NCBI RefSeq assembly: GCF_019112545.1
Contig: NW_025064891.1
Location: 337,311 to 401,310, forward strand
DNA: 64,000 bases
Source: Guyanagaster necrorhizus
Lineage: Eukaryota > Basidiomycota > Agaricomycetes > Agaricales > Physalacriaceae
Direction of reading: 5' to 3'
A program made the position numbers and the translations under genes. The first letter of the stretch is position 1. Each line of letters begins with the position of its first letter. A model generated the notes under the pieces. The model was not told where the DNA came from. It was given only the letters and a program-made list of their open reading frames with translations, and did not search any database. Shown here in pieces: positions 47,076 to 56,594 of this stretch.

Positions 47076-48155
47076 ATGAGTTTCTACTACCAGCCCTTGA
47101 GGGTCCCTCACCCGCCAAACTTCCCCCTCTTCGACACCTTTGTTCCAAAACGCGCGTCGTTTTGGGCCCACCAGCACACTCAGGCGATGAAGACGCCTAA
47201 AGTCACGAAACTCATGAACGACCTCCCCAAACGCATGGCGCCACAGTTCAGAAAGGTCCGAGTAGAGAACATTGCGTCGGCTCTTCGACGTCACAAGTTT
47301 TCCAACAACATTGGAGTTTCTCGTTCGTCCAAACTTCCCGACAGTAATCCGCCTGTCCCTCATGGGGAGGACAGAGATAATATGGAAGAGCTGGTTGCAT
47401 CTCTGGATTCTACCCACCTCTACATTCTCACGGCGCACAGATGCCAAATGGCCTTCGACACTAACCTCACGCCGGAGGTGATGGCACAACGGATGCAGAA
47501 GATCGAGGACCGCGACGCCGCTGCCTCACGAGTGAGGCTGAAACATCGTCAGGAACGAGAAAAGGCCGAGCGTAAACGGAGGAAGCAGGCACAGGATGAC
47601 CTTCGAAAGAAGAAACAGCAGGAGGAGGAGGAAGCAGAGCGGTTAGAGCAAGAACATAAACGCAAACTGAGGGAAGCACAGCAGGCCAAGGTTTCTCCTC
47701 CCCATACCCCACCGTTTAAGCCAGTGAGTGTATCTTGTTCGTCCTATAACGACCCCTAATTGAAGCTGCTCTGTTAGACTTTCCAAGAGTCACCTTCCGC
47801 CACGCTGTACCGTTTGTACGAATCCAAGTGGGCAGATTTAAAAGCAGGCAACACGATGTCTATCGGTCATCTTACGTTTATGACCTTTCCTTGGCCAACT
47901 CTTGAGAGGATCTCCGGGGAGGTAAACCTCACGTTTCAAAACGTTCGCGACTTTCTATTGGATCCTGCCAGACCCAACTCCAAAGATAAGAGCAAAAAAG
48001 ATATCCTCAAGGAAGAGCTGTTGAGGTGGCATCCGGACAAGTTTATAAAGGTACTGCCGTTGGTGTGTGAGAACGACAGGGAAATGGTTGGCACTGCAGC
48101 AAAGACGATCGGGAGGTTGATGATGGAGTTGTTGCCCGAGTTCACTCGTGTATAG
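47076..48155 (+). CDS. Basic coiled-coil protein with C-terminal RWHPDKF motif (NFKBIL1-like)
   Basis: Two exons. MSFYYQPLRVPHPPNFPLFD begins exon 1, which then carries a long charged helix of Arg/Lys/Glu/Gln (about 47490-47700, for example QKIEDRDAAASRVRLKHRQ). After an intron (about 47723-47776) comes SATLYRLYESKWADLKAG, FMTFPWPTLERISGEVNLTF, and LKEELLRWHPDKFIKVLPLV. The RWHPDKF box is shared with NFKBIL1 and many basidiomycete proteins and resembles the HPD loop of J-domains without the full domain. The role is unknown. The frame is intact and ends LLPEFTRV, TAG at 48153-48155. Confidence 0.72.
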
Positions 48156-48394
48156 AGCATTGTGCATAATGTAGACTGTAACATGATAGATTCCGTTTCA
48201 ATGATTCAGAGGGAGCTGTGAGGCCTGGATTACTTACTCTAGTAGACTGTAGGGAACTGTGAGGCCTGGAAAACAACTCGGCACACCCAGAAGGCAACTC
48301 TGGTAGCCGATGGCTCTGCCAAGCAGAAACAAATAACGTGACCTGATTCGCGTGGTTCTGATTCAACCATTCTTCTTTCGCGAAAACCCCCATC

Positions 48395-50749
48395 ATGGTA
48401 AGCCTCTCGCCGCCGTTACAAACATTTTTCATGCTCACGCTCGCTCAAGTTCTACTCAGAGGCAATTTTGTCGCGGCGCGGTCCACTTGGAAAAGTATGG
48501 CTCGCTGCACACATGGAACGCAAATTGTCAAAGACGCAGACGCTGCAGACGGACATTGGAGAATCCGTCGGTGCGCCCCTAATTTCTGTCGCCCCTATCC
48601 CCTTTAATACATGAAAATAGGCGCCATAATGGGTCAAGATATAGAAATCATGGCGCTGCGACTCAGCGGACAACTTCTTCTCGGTGTTGTACGCATATAT
48701 AGCAGGAAGGCCAAATATCTGCTAGATGACTGCAATGAGGCGCTGTTAAAAATCAAAATGGTCCGCCAGCCCGTATTACTGTTGTCTCACAGTATTTCAT
48801 TGTCATTCCAGGCATTTCGTCCAGGCATCGTCGACATGAATGAAGACCAACTTGTGGCCAACAAGAACGCGATCACACTAGCCAACAACGATTTGGACTT
48901 GAATCTTTTTATTCCCGACGTCAACTGGTATGCCGTTGCTCTGACCTATGTCCATGCACTCATCTGAGCACAGGGATATGGACTTTGAGGATCGCCCTTT
49001 ACCACAACAAGGGCATCATCATCAAGCCCGTGTCGACGACATCACTCTACGAAATACTGAAGATTTTGGCCAGTTTGACTACAATGATCCTCTCGACTTG
49101 GGTCCCACCGATGGAATTGGGTCCCAGGACTTCGATATAGATTTAGATCTCGACTGGGGTGACGGTGCTGTTAATAACAACTCTATGGATGTCGACGGCC
49201 TAAGCGTCGATGGCAGCGTCGGTGTTGGACGAGATGCAGCGCCAGGCAGGGATTCCATTGGAGTAGATGCTCACCTGCTGGATGGTGACGTAGACATGGA
49301 CATTGACATCGACCTTCTTCGTCGCAGCAAAAGCCGTGAAGCTTCTGAACATCCTTTCGACGCGGACATGAACATTGATGTTCCCGACTTTGGTGATGTA
49401 GACTTGGGTGATTTGGGTATTGGTTTTGATCTCCCAAACGACCTACCTTCCGACCTTCCTCATGAGGGTGAGAAGACTCCTGGACAGACGCGATCGTCTT
49501 CGCGAGCTTGTAAGTTCACTGGCGAACTTGATTACTATCTCTCACCGCCGGCTTTAGCTTCTCCTCTCTCCGATGTTCCCCTTACCCCACCTCCAATCGA
49601 AATGAATGGTGATCTGACACCGATCGCTCCTGTTAAAACACAACGAAAACGCAAGGAAAAGAAGCAGATAATCGATGCCGTGACCGAGCTTCAAGGTGGT
49701 CCGGGTAATGGTCGAGGACGACATGGCCTAGGTGCGCCGGTGAACAAGGATGTAAGCGATATTCTTGTTGAACCCCACTTTCTTCCTCGATCCTCTGTTG
49801 TGATGCGCTTGCTTGAGATTCGTAGCGACCCGTTGGCGTACTTCCTTCCTACTAGAATCACTCCCCAAGGCACTTTCTTATGTGCTGGCCCCCCAGGGTT
49901 GGCGCCTGAGTTGGCGGAAATGTTCATGCGACCGATAAGTGGTTCGAAAAAACGCGGTATTTCTCCGGGCAAAGGCCCGAACAAACGCCGGAAGGTTGAT
50001 GAGGCGATTATCCATGAGGATGAGATTGAGCATGGCCGTAGGGCGGAAAGTCTGGCTCCCAGTATCGCATTGGGGAGCGATGTCGTGGGCCGTGGTGTCA
50101 GTGTTGGACCTGATGCACTGGACTTCGGCGATCAAACAGGTGGCGTGGAGGATTTCCAGTTGGATGTTCCGGACCTTGATCTTGATGTTGGTCTCGACGT
50201 GCGCGAAAAGTCGGCGGCACCCACTGACAGAAGTCGGATGTCGACGCCTGCCGGTGACTTGTTGGAGGATGGCACGGACACTTATGCCGATCTGACGTGC
50301 CCCATTGCTATGTTTGATATCCGACCATCGACACAGACTCAAGAGAAAGAGGCAGAACCAACGGATACAGAAGGCAAAGGTTATAGCAAGAATACTGTGA
50401 AGGCACTGGGTGTCATCAGGCGAGAGCTGAGGCCTGGCGAAGATGATGCAGGGGAGAAAGTAATCAGTTTCCGCAAGATGGCTGATAAGGTACCTCTTTC
50501 GTGAATTTGGGTTTTTGATCTTAATAACGACTATTCCAGGCATCACGTCGAGCTGCCGCTTCTTTCTTTTTCGAACTGCTCGTTCTTGGAACTCGGGATT
50601 GCGTCAAACTGTCGCAATCAGGGCCGTTCGAAAACATTGAAGTCCGGGCCCAAGATAAATTATGGGAGCGTCAGCGTCACGGATCTGCTGAACCGTCCGT
50701 ACGCGGTGCGTCGGTTGCGCGATCTATTGCATCTACCATGGGATTATAA
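48395..50749 (+). CDS. rad21: Rad21/Scc1, cohesin kleisin subunit
   Basis: The first coding exon is only the ATG at 48395-48397, directly followed by GTAAGC. The intron ends before [20 protein letters not shown], the invariant kleisin N-terminus that normally follows the Met. Then [16 protein letters not shown], and after a second intron [40 protein letters not shown] and [14 protein letters not shown]. The long central exon (from 48981) is acidic, with repeated Asp-rich segments and likely separase and phosphorylation sites. The last exon gives the C-terminal winged helix [20 protein letters not shown] through [14 protein letters not shown] at 50747-50749. It closes the Smc1-Smc3 ring that holds sister chromatids together. 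No lesions. Confidence 0.88.
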
Positions 50750-51239
50750 TTGAATGCCACCGTATCCAATCTATTGGAATGTCTTGGATTTATTTACGAA
50801 CCTTTTACGTCCACTATCCATTACACTCCGTATCTTATTGTTTTTTTTTTCGCTATCACTTGTTGTGTTCATTACTATGGTGTAGTGTATGTTTTTGTTT
50901 GTTCAATGAGCAGTTCTATCACTTGGTGACGATTGAAAGTAGACGGGCTTAAGCTTTTGACCTGAAGTTGAGATTGGAAAAGGCGCTGTGTGTTGTGCAG
51001 AGATATGACACGGAATCCCTACCTTGACGAAACTATTAGAAGGCAGGTGGAACCCCCCAGACAAGTGCCGGCTAGTAGGATCTGCGAGGACGCGTGATTG
51101 ATATTTTATGCGCTGAGTATCTGTATCAGAGTGTTAAACGTCTTTACGACATCGTACTGGCGTCACGGATGATGAATGATCGACAGTACAAGTGATTGAT
51201 AGAAATAATGAAAGACTGATCCTCACGGCTTCAACGTAA

Positions 51240-51545
51240 AGTTTCAACCCTGGGGTATCGGCACTGGTACCTTCGCTTTTCCATCGATATCTAGCGTCAC
51301 AGCGAATCTGCCGACCCAGCTGTAATCACCCGGAGTTGCTGCACAAGCTGAGTATCATTGAAGAATACACGGAGATTGTTGAATGCCTCCTCTGATACCT
51401 CGATACCCAAAGTGACCTCATCCGCATAAATCACCCGAGCAGCAGCGAGATGAGACCCCAGTGATTGACGATTGTGTTATGGTGGAAGAATTGGAGCTCA
51501 CGAACGGTGAGATGACTCGGAAACGGTGTCGTTCGGATGGGCGAC
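51240..51545 (-). pseudogene. Decayed coding relic of unknown family
   Basis: Three adjacent pieces in shifting frames read as protein-like: SHLTVRELQFFHHNTIVNHW, then ARVIYADEVTLGIEVSEEAF and NNLRVFFNDTQ, then GDYSWVGRFAVTLDIDGKAK and VPVPIPQG. Frame changes fall near 51470 and 51340 with no fitting introns, and no start or stop defines a gene. The pieces look like alternating beta-strands, but I do not recognise the family. This lies in a 1.6-kb gap between rad21 and the GH16 gene. Confidence 0.4.
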
Positions 51546-52317
51546 CTTCTGATGGTCATCCTAGAATGAGATCAGCATCAGACCAGGGTGAGATGCTCGA
51601 AGCAGGATCGTATTACCATTGATATACTGCGTTATTAGTCGCAGTACGCAGTATCTATTATCTAAAAGAAGAATCGTCCATGAGAATAGTTTTAAGTGGC
51701 TCTTAGTGCCTTGACATGCGGCGAGCAACTCTCATATCCCCCCCCCCCACATGACACTAAACACATCATTTCACCCTACCGCGAGTTGAAAATTAGAACT
51801 TACGGTCAGACGGGAGTGGGTCTCGATCCTGGGCTTGGGCTTACAGACGCCGTCAAGGTCGAGGACCACACCGTTGATCCGTCAGACAGTCTGCGAGTAG
51901 TCTATAGATAGTGGCCAGTCAAGCTAGTGAGAGGTAGTCTGTGCCAGCTTCGGGGAAGATATACGACACCCGTGCCGGAATATCCTCATCCCTCTTCCCG
52001 AGAAGCAGAGCTGGCAGAGAGGGGGCGTAGGAGAGGATGAGGAGTAGTCTCTAACCGTATGAAGATAATGGATGTAGATGAGGAGCAAGATGAGCGATGC
52101 CACAACTTCACTTTCATCGGGTTATGGTTACATTCGAATAGATGTCCTAAATATTACTGACATGCCGCAGGCATTGCCCAACGGTGCATGATGCAGCTGA
52201 AATACCAGATACCCATTCAGACCCATAGTTGACGATTCCGTGAGTGGGACGTAAGATATCCCACGCGAAAAGCATTCATGATCACGCAAGAATCGAAAAG
52301 TCGGTAATGGCACTGGG
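51546..52317. other. Intergenic stretch with no supported gene
   Basis: No convincing reading frame. It contains a run of 11 C at about 51738-51748 and scattered short frames only. The part next to 52317 is the 3' flank of the GH16 gene. It may hold further remains of the relic just before it. Confidence 0.4.
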
Positions 52318-53562
52318 CTACACACGTTTGAAGACATACAAAGAATTGATATCCCAGTATGCTTCCTGGAATTTCTCCGGATTGTTATCAACGACTACAA
52401 GTGGTTAGGGAAGGCAGAAACAGATTGAAATAGCTCAACGTACAATCTACACAGGTGGAATTGCCACAGCCGGCAGAAGCAAATACATTGCCTGCCCAGT
52501 CACCCTATGGGATTCAAGTCAGGACTAAGGGGTAATATCATGACAAGGATGACGCACGCAGAAAGTTAGATCAAACACGATCTTGTGACTGTCAAAGTGA
52601 GTGGAGTAGTCGCATTCCTTTACAGGGAAAGATGCGTCTGGTTCACCCCAACTCTCGGTGCCGATGTGCGTAAAGAAGAACGGATATCGAACCTCGAGTG
52701 GCACCCACCAGCTGTTCCTGGGCCAATACCAGACTTGGATGCCTGTGTCTTGGGTTCTACGCATCGCGTACCATGCGCCGCCGATACTGTTGAATGGAAA
52801 ACCATAAGAGCTGCGTTGAGTAAAGGAGGTTCCGCAGCCCTGATTATAGTTGAAGTTTGTGTCACAGTTGGTTGATTCAGTTTGCCTTGAATAACGGTCA
52901 TGACTTGAAACGATTCCAAATATGCAAGGAACCTACCCGCTCTGGAAACGCACCTCAGGCATGGTACAGTTGGGGGTTGTGTGGAGAGAAGCAAGGTTGT
53001 TTGTATTGAGATTGACGCCTTCTATGATCTACATAGCTGATGGTAAGTGGCCGACGAGAATAAAACAGGAGGAAGAAATTATCTACATCTATTTCGCCGC
53101 CCTGGGGCCATGGACTCGACTGGCTGAATGACCAGAAGGCCGGCCAGGTCGCACAGCCGGCAGGCATGTGTTCGACGTCCAGAATAAAGACAGATTGGTC
53201 GTAGGCGGAGAATGATTCAATGCGAATACTGTCCCTGCCACGAGAATTGGCAGAAACGACCTGGTGGGCGTCGGCACGCATAAAAAACTTGGTATTATCG
53301 GCTGAAGCTGTGGCCGGATGAAGTTGAAGTTGGTGACTTGGTCTACGACGGGAGATAAGTAATAAGCAATACCATAAGAGAGATTGGTGGCTATGGAAGT
53401 GGGCTTGTCGACATAGTTGACGCGACCATGAGTAGGGTCGTCAAATGTTTTCCAGTCAAAGCCAGAGAAAAAATCTGATCCAATGAACTTGTCATGCAAG
53501 GTGAAACTGGCAGGAAGAGCTTGGACAGAGATAAAAAGAGCGGCGAGGAACAAGGAATACAT
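52318..53562 (-). CDS. Secreted GH16 beta-glucanase (laminarinase-like)
   Basis: Signal peptide MYSLFLAALFISVQALPA, then FTLHDKFIGSDFFSGFDW, DPTHGRVNYVDKPTSIATNL, GRDSIRIESF, HMPAGCATWPAFWSF, WPQGGEIDIIEGVNLNTNNL (the catalytic E-x-D-x-x-E is completed by splicing near 53031-53088), SLHTTPNCTMPE, NYNQGCGTSF, WYWPRNSW, GDWAGNVFASAGC and a last exon FVDNNPEKFQEAYW ending with TAG at 52318-52320. This is the pattern of agaricomycete GH16 enzymes that cleave beta-1,3(4)-glucans of their own or plant cell walls. Secreted, about 310 residues; no transmembrane anchor was seen. Frame intact with about five introns, unlike the carbohydrate-active GH27 gene at 3.9 kb. Confidence 0.85.
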
Positions 53563-53703
53563 GAGGGGGAGAAACAGACGGACGACATGGCAGAGAGAAA
53601 AGAGACAGGCTTTTATAGAACTGAGAGAACAGATCGGTTCAGTAGTGTACTAGTACGATGGTAGCAGGCGATCCGATCAAATGCTGACATAACAGGTTGA
53701 TCA

Positions 53704-54557
53704 ATGACCACCACGAGAAAGCCGACCGGGTTTGTCAAATATTACCTTGTCACGTACAACGTCCTCTCCACTCTTGGCTGGTCATGGATCCTCATTCTCA
53801 CCCTTGTCCACTTATTCAACCTTGACCGTAAATCTGCCGCCATCCAGCCAAGCACTGTCTCCGCCTTTTCTCGCTTCCTCTCCTTCGTCCATGCTGACAA
53901 AATTTATCCTTCCTATATCGAGACCCAGCTACCGACTTTGCTGCAGCCCATCTACCGTCGTGCGACAACGACGTACTGGCGAGTCGGAACCATCACCGCG
54001 TTCGTGCAGTCATGCGCCATCCTCGAGGTCGTCCATGTCCTGCTCGGTTGGGTGCGCAGTCCACTGTCAACGACGGCCATGCAAGTTGCCAGCAGACTGT
54101 ACGCCATTTGGGGCGTCACCGAGCCATTCCCATCTGTCTGCTCGAATCCTCTCTACACGACCATGGTGTTCGCCTGGTCTGCCACGGAAGTCGTCCGTTA
54201 TTCTTTCTATGCATTCACCCTCCTTGGTCATGAGCCCAAACAGCTCCTCTACCTCCGTTATACCCTCTTCTATGTCTTATATCCTCTCGGCGCTTCCTCT
54301 GAAGCATTCCTCAATTACGCTACACTTCCCGCTTCCTCCCCCATACCTAGCTGGTTGTCATGGGCGCAGGGTATGTGGAAACCCACAGACTACATTCGTG
54401 GTCTTTTGTTCTTGATCTGGTGGCCAGGTGAGATATTTCAGTCACTTCCCTTCCCTTTTCAATCTAATCTCTACAAGGTCTCTATGTCATGTACACGCAC
54501 ATGATTGTCCAGAGACAAAAAGTTCTGAGGCCGAGGAAAGGCACAAAGGCAAATTAA
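53704..54557 (+). CDS. phs1: Phs1-type 3-hydroxyacyl-CoA dehydratase (fatty-acid elongation)
   Basis: Long first exon from MTTTRKPTGFVKYYLVTYN with several membrane segments: STLGWSWILILTLVHLFN, ITAFVQSCAILEVVHVLLGW, MQVASRLYAIWGVTEPFP, the active-site segment SATEVVRYSFYAFTLLG with the family Tyr and Glu, RYTLFYVLYPLGASSEAF. An intron (54429-54478) leads to a short last exon LYVMYTHMIVQRQKVLRP with a Lys-rich ER-retention-like tail ending KGTKAN, TAA at 54555-54557. Without splicing the protein would end at 54504 with an unrelated tail. The enzyme removes water from 3-hydroxyacyl-CoA in the ER very-long-chain fatty-acid cycle. Divergent from the GH16 gene, 141 bp between starts. Confidence 0.88.
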
Positions 54558-54981
54558 TTTGCTACAAGTAGGATAGAGTAACTCTCAGAGCCCCGCATTC
54601 AACTTGGACTTGTATAATTTCCTGATTGATGCTTTTCGCAAACCCGATACGAGCTTTCCCTTTTCGCAGCCCATAATCGAACGTGGTGTAATCTGTTCAC
54701 GTCCTTTCAGTAATATCTCCACGGAAACCAAAATACGTACACAATCTTGAAAATCTTGTTAGCGTAAACCAATAAAAATAATCTCATTTATGATTACCAT
54801 CATATAGAGCTCATCTGTCACTAATCGAGACGCATAAATGAGCGTCGTCCTCGTGTCGATTACCTGGAAAGGATCGGCCGCGTTACATCTACCAGAGGGT
54901 AAGGAAGTACAGCATTAAGTTCAAGGGAAATCATAGATTCTGTTCCACAATCATAGCATCCATGAAGACGATCCAATACGT

Positions 54982-55646
54982 CTACAGGAGAATCAATTCA
55001 ATCCAAGAAGGGCTAAATGATTGGGATACCGTACTTCTGATTTGACGGCCATGTAGAGAGGGTTTTCCCTTGCCTTTGTGGTATCGGAACATCCCAGACA
55101 GAGTTACAGAAAAATGTGATAGATCGAGAATTTTGGAGTGACGGAAAAACTTGCCTCTGACTGACTCCTGCTTCCTTGTGAGATATACAGAAAACATACG
55201 AGCTTCCACCAAGCCTGCAGCTATCATGTTCTTGAACAGTGTGGGCTGCTTGCAGCACGCTATGGACCCGAACGCCATTCCCAGTAAGCCATCATTTGGA
55301 AAGTAGTTGAAATCATCTGTCGTCCTACTGACGGCACCAAAAGTTTGGTTTTGAACGGTAAGACAGCCAAGTTTGATTGTCTCCGTGGCTAATACCGTTC
55401 TGAGGAAAGTTAATGAATTACTCACGTAGTGTAGACCACCGAAAAATTCCTTCTCTTGTTGATGTAGGAGCTGCTCTTTTCGGGGACAAACTGGTCTCTG
55501 ATGTAAGATGGACAGGTTGTAGGGAACCAAAGGTCTGCGTTTAGAAAGGCGTGCCAATGTTGGTGGGTTACAATTGGAATTCTATAGCCAGGAAAAGCGT
55601 GTGCAGGGCAGGAAAATAGAGAGAGCGAAATAGTAATGTAGAGCAT
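54982..55646 (-). pseudogene. Relic of a secreted A1 aspartic protease
   Basis: Signal peptide-like MLYITISLSLFSCPAHA is followed, without a propeptide, by FLNADLWFPTTCPSY, where the normal motif is a DTG-type active site before ADLW. The catalytic Asp and the Thr-Gly are missing, and a NIGTPF-stop remnant in another frame shows that sequence was deleted here. After that come KSSSYINKRRNFSVVY, LATETIKLGCLTVQNQTFG, DDFNYFPNDGLLGMAFGSI and RMFSVYLTRKQES, all from the N-terminal lobe of fungal A1 proteases. The C-terminal lobe with the second catalytic Asp is absent; the frame ends in non-conserved sequence at 54982. It is interpreted as a truncated, inactive copy. Confidence 0.68.
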
Positions 55647-55774
55647 ACGCGCTACCAAGCAATATACGTTTATACGCAGAATCTCACCACGAGTAAAAAA
55701 ACGGTGTCTAATTCGACAACGGCGGCCCAGGTTTGTCTGCTGCTCCCACAGAAGACGGGCCAGCAGAGAATGGA

Positions 55775-56353
55775 TCAGAGGCAATCCTTGACCAAAACTG
55801 GAGCCGCAGTCGTTGGTGAAGGTACTGTAACTGTGGCGATGATCGGGCTGGGAGGTTTCTTCACATCACCACCACCACCATCACCACCATCCAGGTTCAG
55901 CCATGGCCCCCGATTCCTCCAGTGTCGAGCCGACCGCTTGTTGTGGGACCGCATAAACACGATGCCAGCGATGCCAGCGACTACCACAGCTCCGACGACA
56001 GCCCCAGCGATGGCCCCGTCTCTCTTTGACGATGACGAGGTCGTGGTGCTGGGTTCAGCAGAGTAGGTGGCGGGGTAGAGCGTCAATGTCGCCGACTTGA
56101 TCTGTGTTATCGACCCGGACACGATAGCCGTGTAGGGGACGACCGAGACTACTGCCCACGGTGAAAGAGGTGTGACGACCGTGTATTCCGTCTTGGTACT
56201 TAGCACAGTCGTCGTGCTCGTTGGCTGCTCCTGGGTTACCGTCAACCCGATAACAGAGATATCATTCGAATTTGTGCTCGAGATCTGCCGCGCCGCAAAA
56301 GGGCTGGCTAGTGCTTGGGTGACGACGAGGCACAGTATAAGGCAGGCTTGCAT
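55775..56353 (-). CDS. Unknown single-pass membrane protein with Ser/Thr-rich ectodomain
   Basis: From MQACLILCLVVTQALAS (a clean signal peptide; an ATG 27 codons upstream would bury it) the protein has a Ser/Thr-rich exterior (TSTTTVLSTKTEYTVV), then a Ser-rich stalk and one membrane span AIAGAVVGAVVVAGIAGIVF followed by RSHNKRSARHWRNRG, a positive inside flank, and a Gly/Asp-rich tail (from the ACC-rich tract near 55867-55892) with Pro/Thr-rich end. The layout resembles fungal Mid2/Wsc-type wall sensors, but no signature domain is seen. Single exon, intact. The neighbour downstream is the protease relic. Confidence 0.6.
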   Translation of the reverse strand: MQACLILCLVVTQALASPFAARQISSTNSNDISVIGLTVTQEQPTSTTTVLSTKTEYTVVTPLSPWAVVSVVPYTAIVSGSITQIKSATLTLYPATYSAEPSTTTSSSSKRDGAIAGAVVGAVVVAGIAGIVFMRSHNKRSARHWRNRGPWLNLDGGDGGGGDVKKPPSPIIATVTVPSPTTAAPVLVKDCL

Positions 56354-56594
56354 CGCAACGTCGTAGCCGCAACTGGCAGTATAGAGTACTAGAGAAAGCA
56401 GCGCTACTCGGGGCCTGGGCGTCGTGTGAACCATGCAGCTTATACATATCGCGGATAAGCCAGATAACCTATGAAACGCTCCGATTTTCTACATGTAGTA
56501 CGGATACGACAACCAGAATAAATCAAATTTATTATCATAAATACAGATGGGCAATAATATAATACATAATTTCCGAGGAACCTAATACATACAT

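Noticed and set aside
49878..50546. 222-codon minus-strand frame in rad21
   Set aside because: It overlaps the acidic middle of the kleisin in antisense and has no conserved motif.
51738..51748. Run of 11 C considered as a frameshift site
   Set aside because: No coding frame can be supported on either side, so unlike the run at 39877 it has no consequence that can be seen.
2060..53562. A functional DNA-repair gene cluster (rad9, pol kappa, ZSWIM7, rad21)
   Set aside because: The genes are spread over 50 kb among many unrelated housekeeping genes, with no shared regulation visible. Chance is the simpler explanation.
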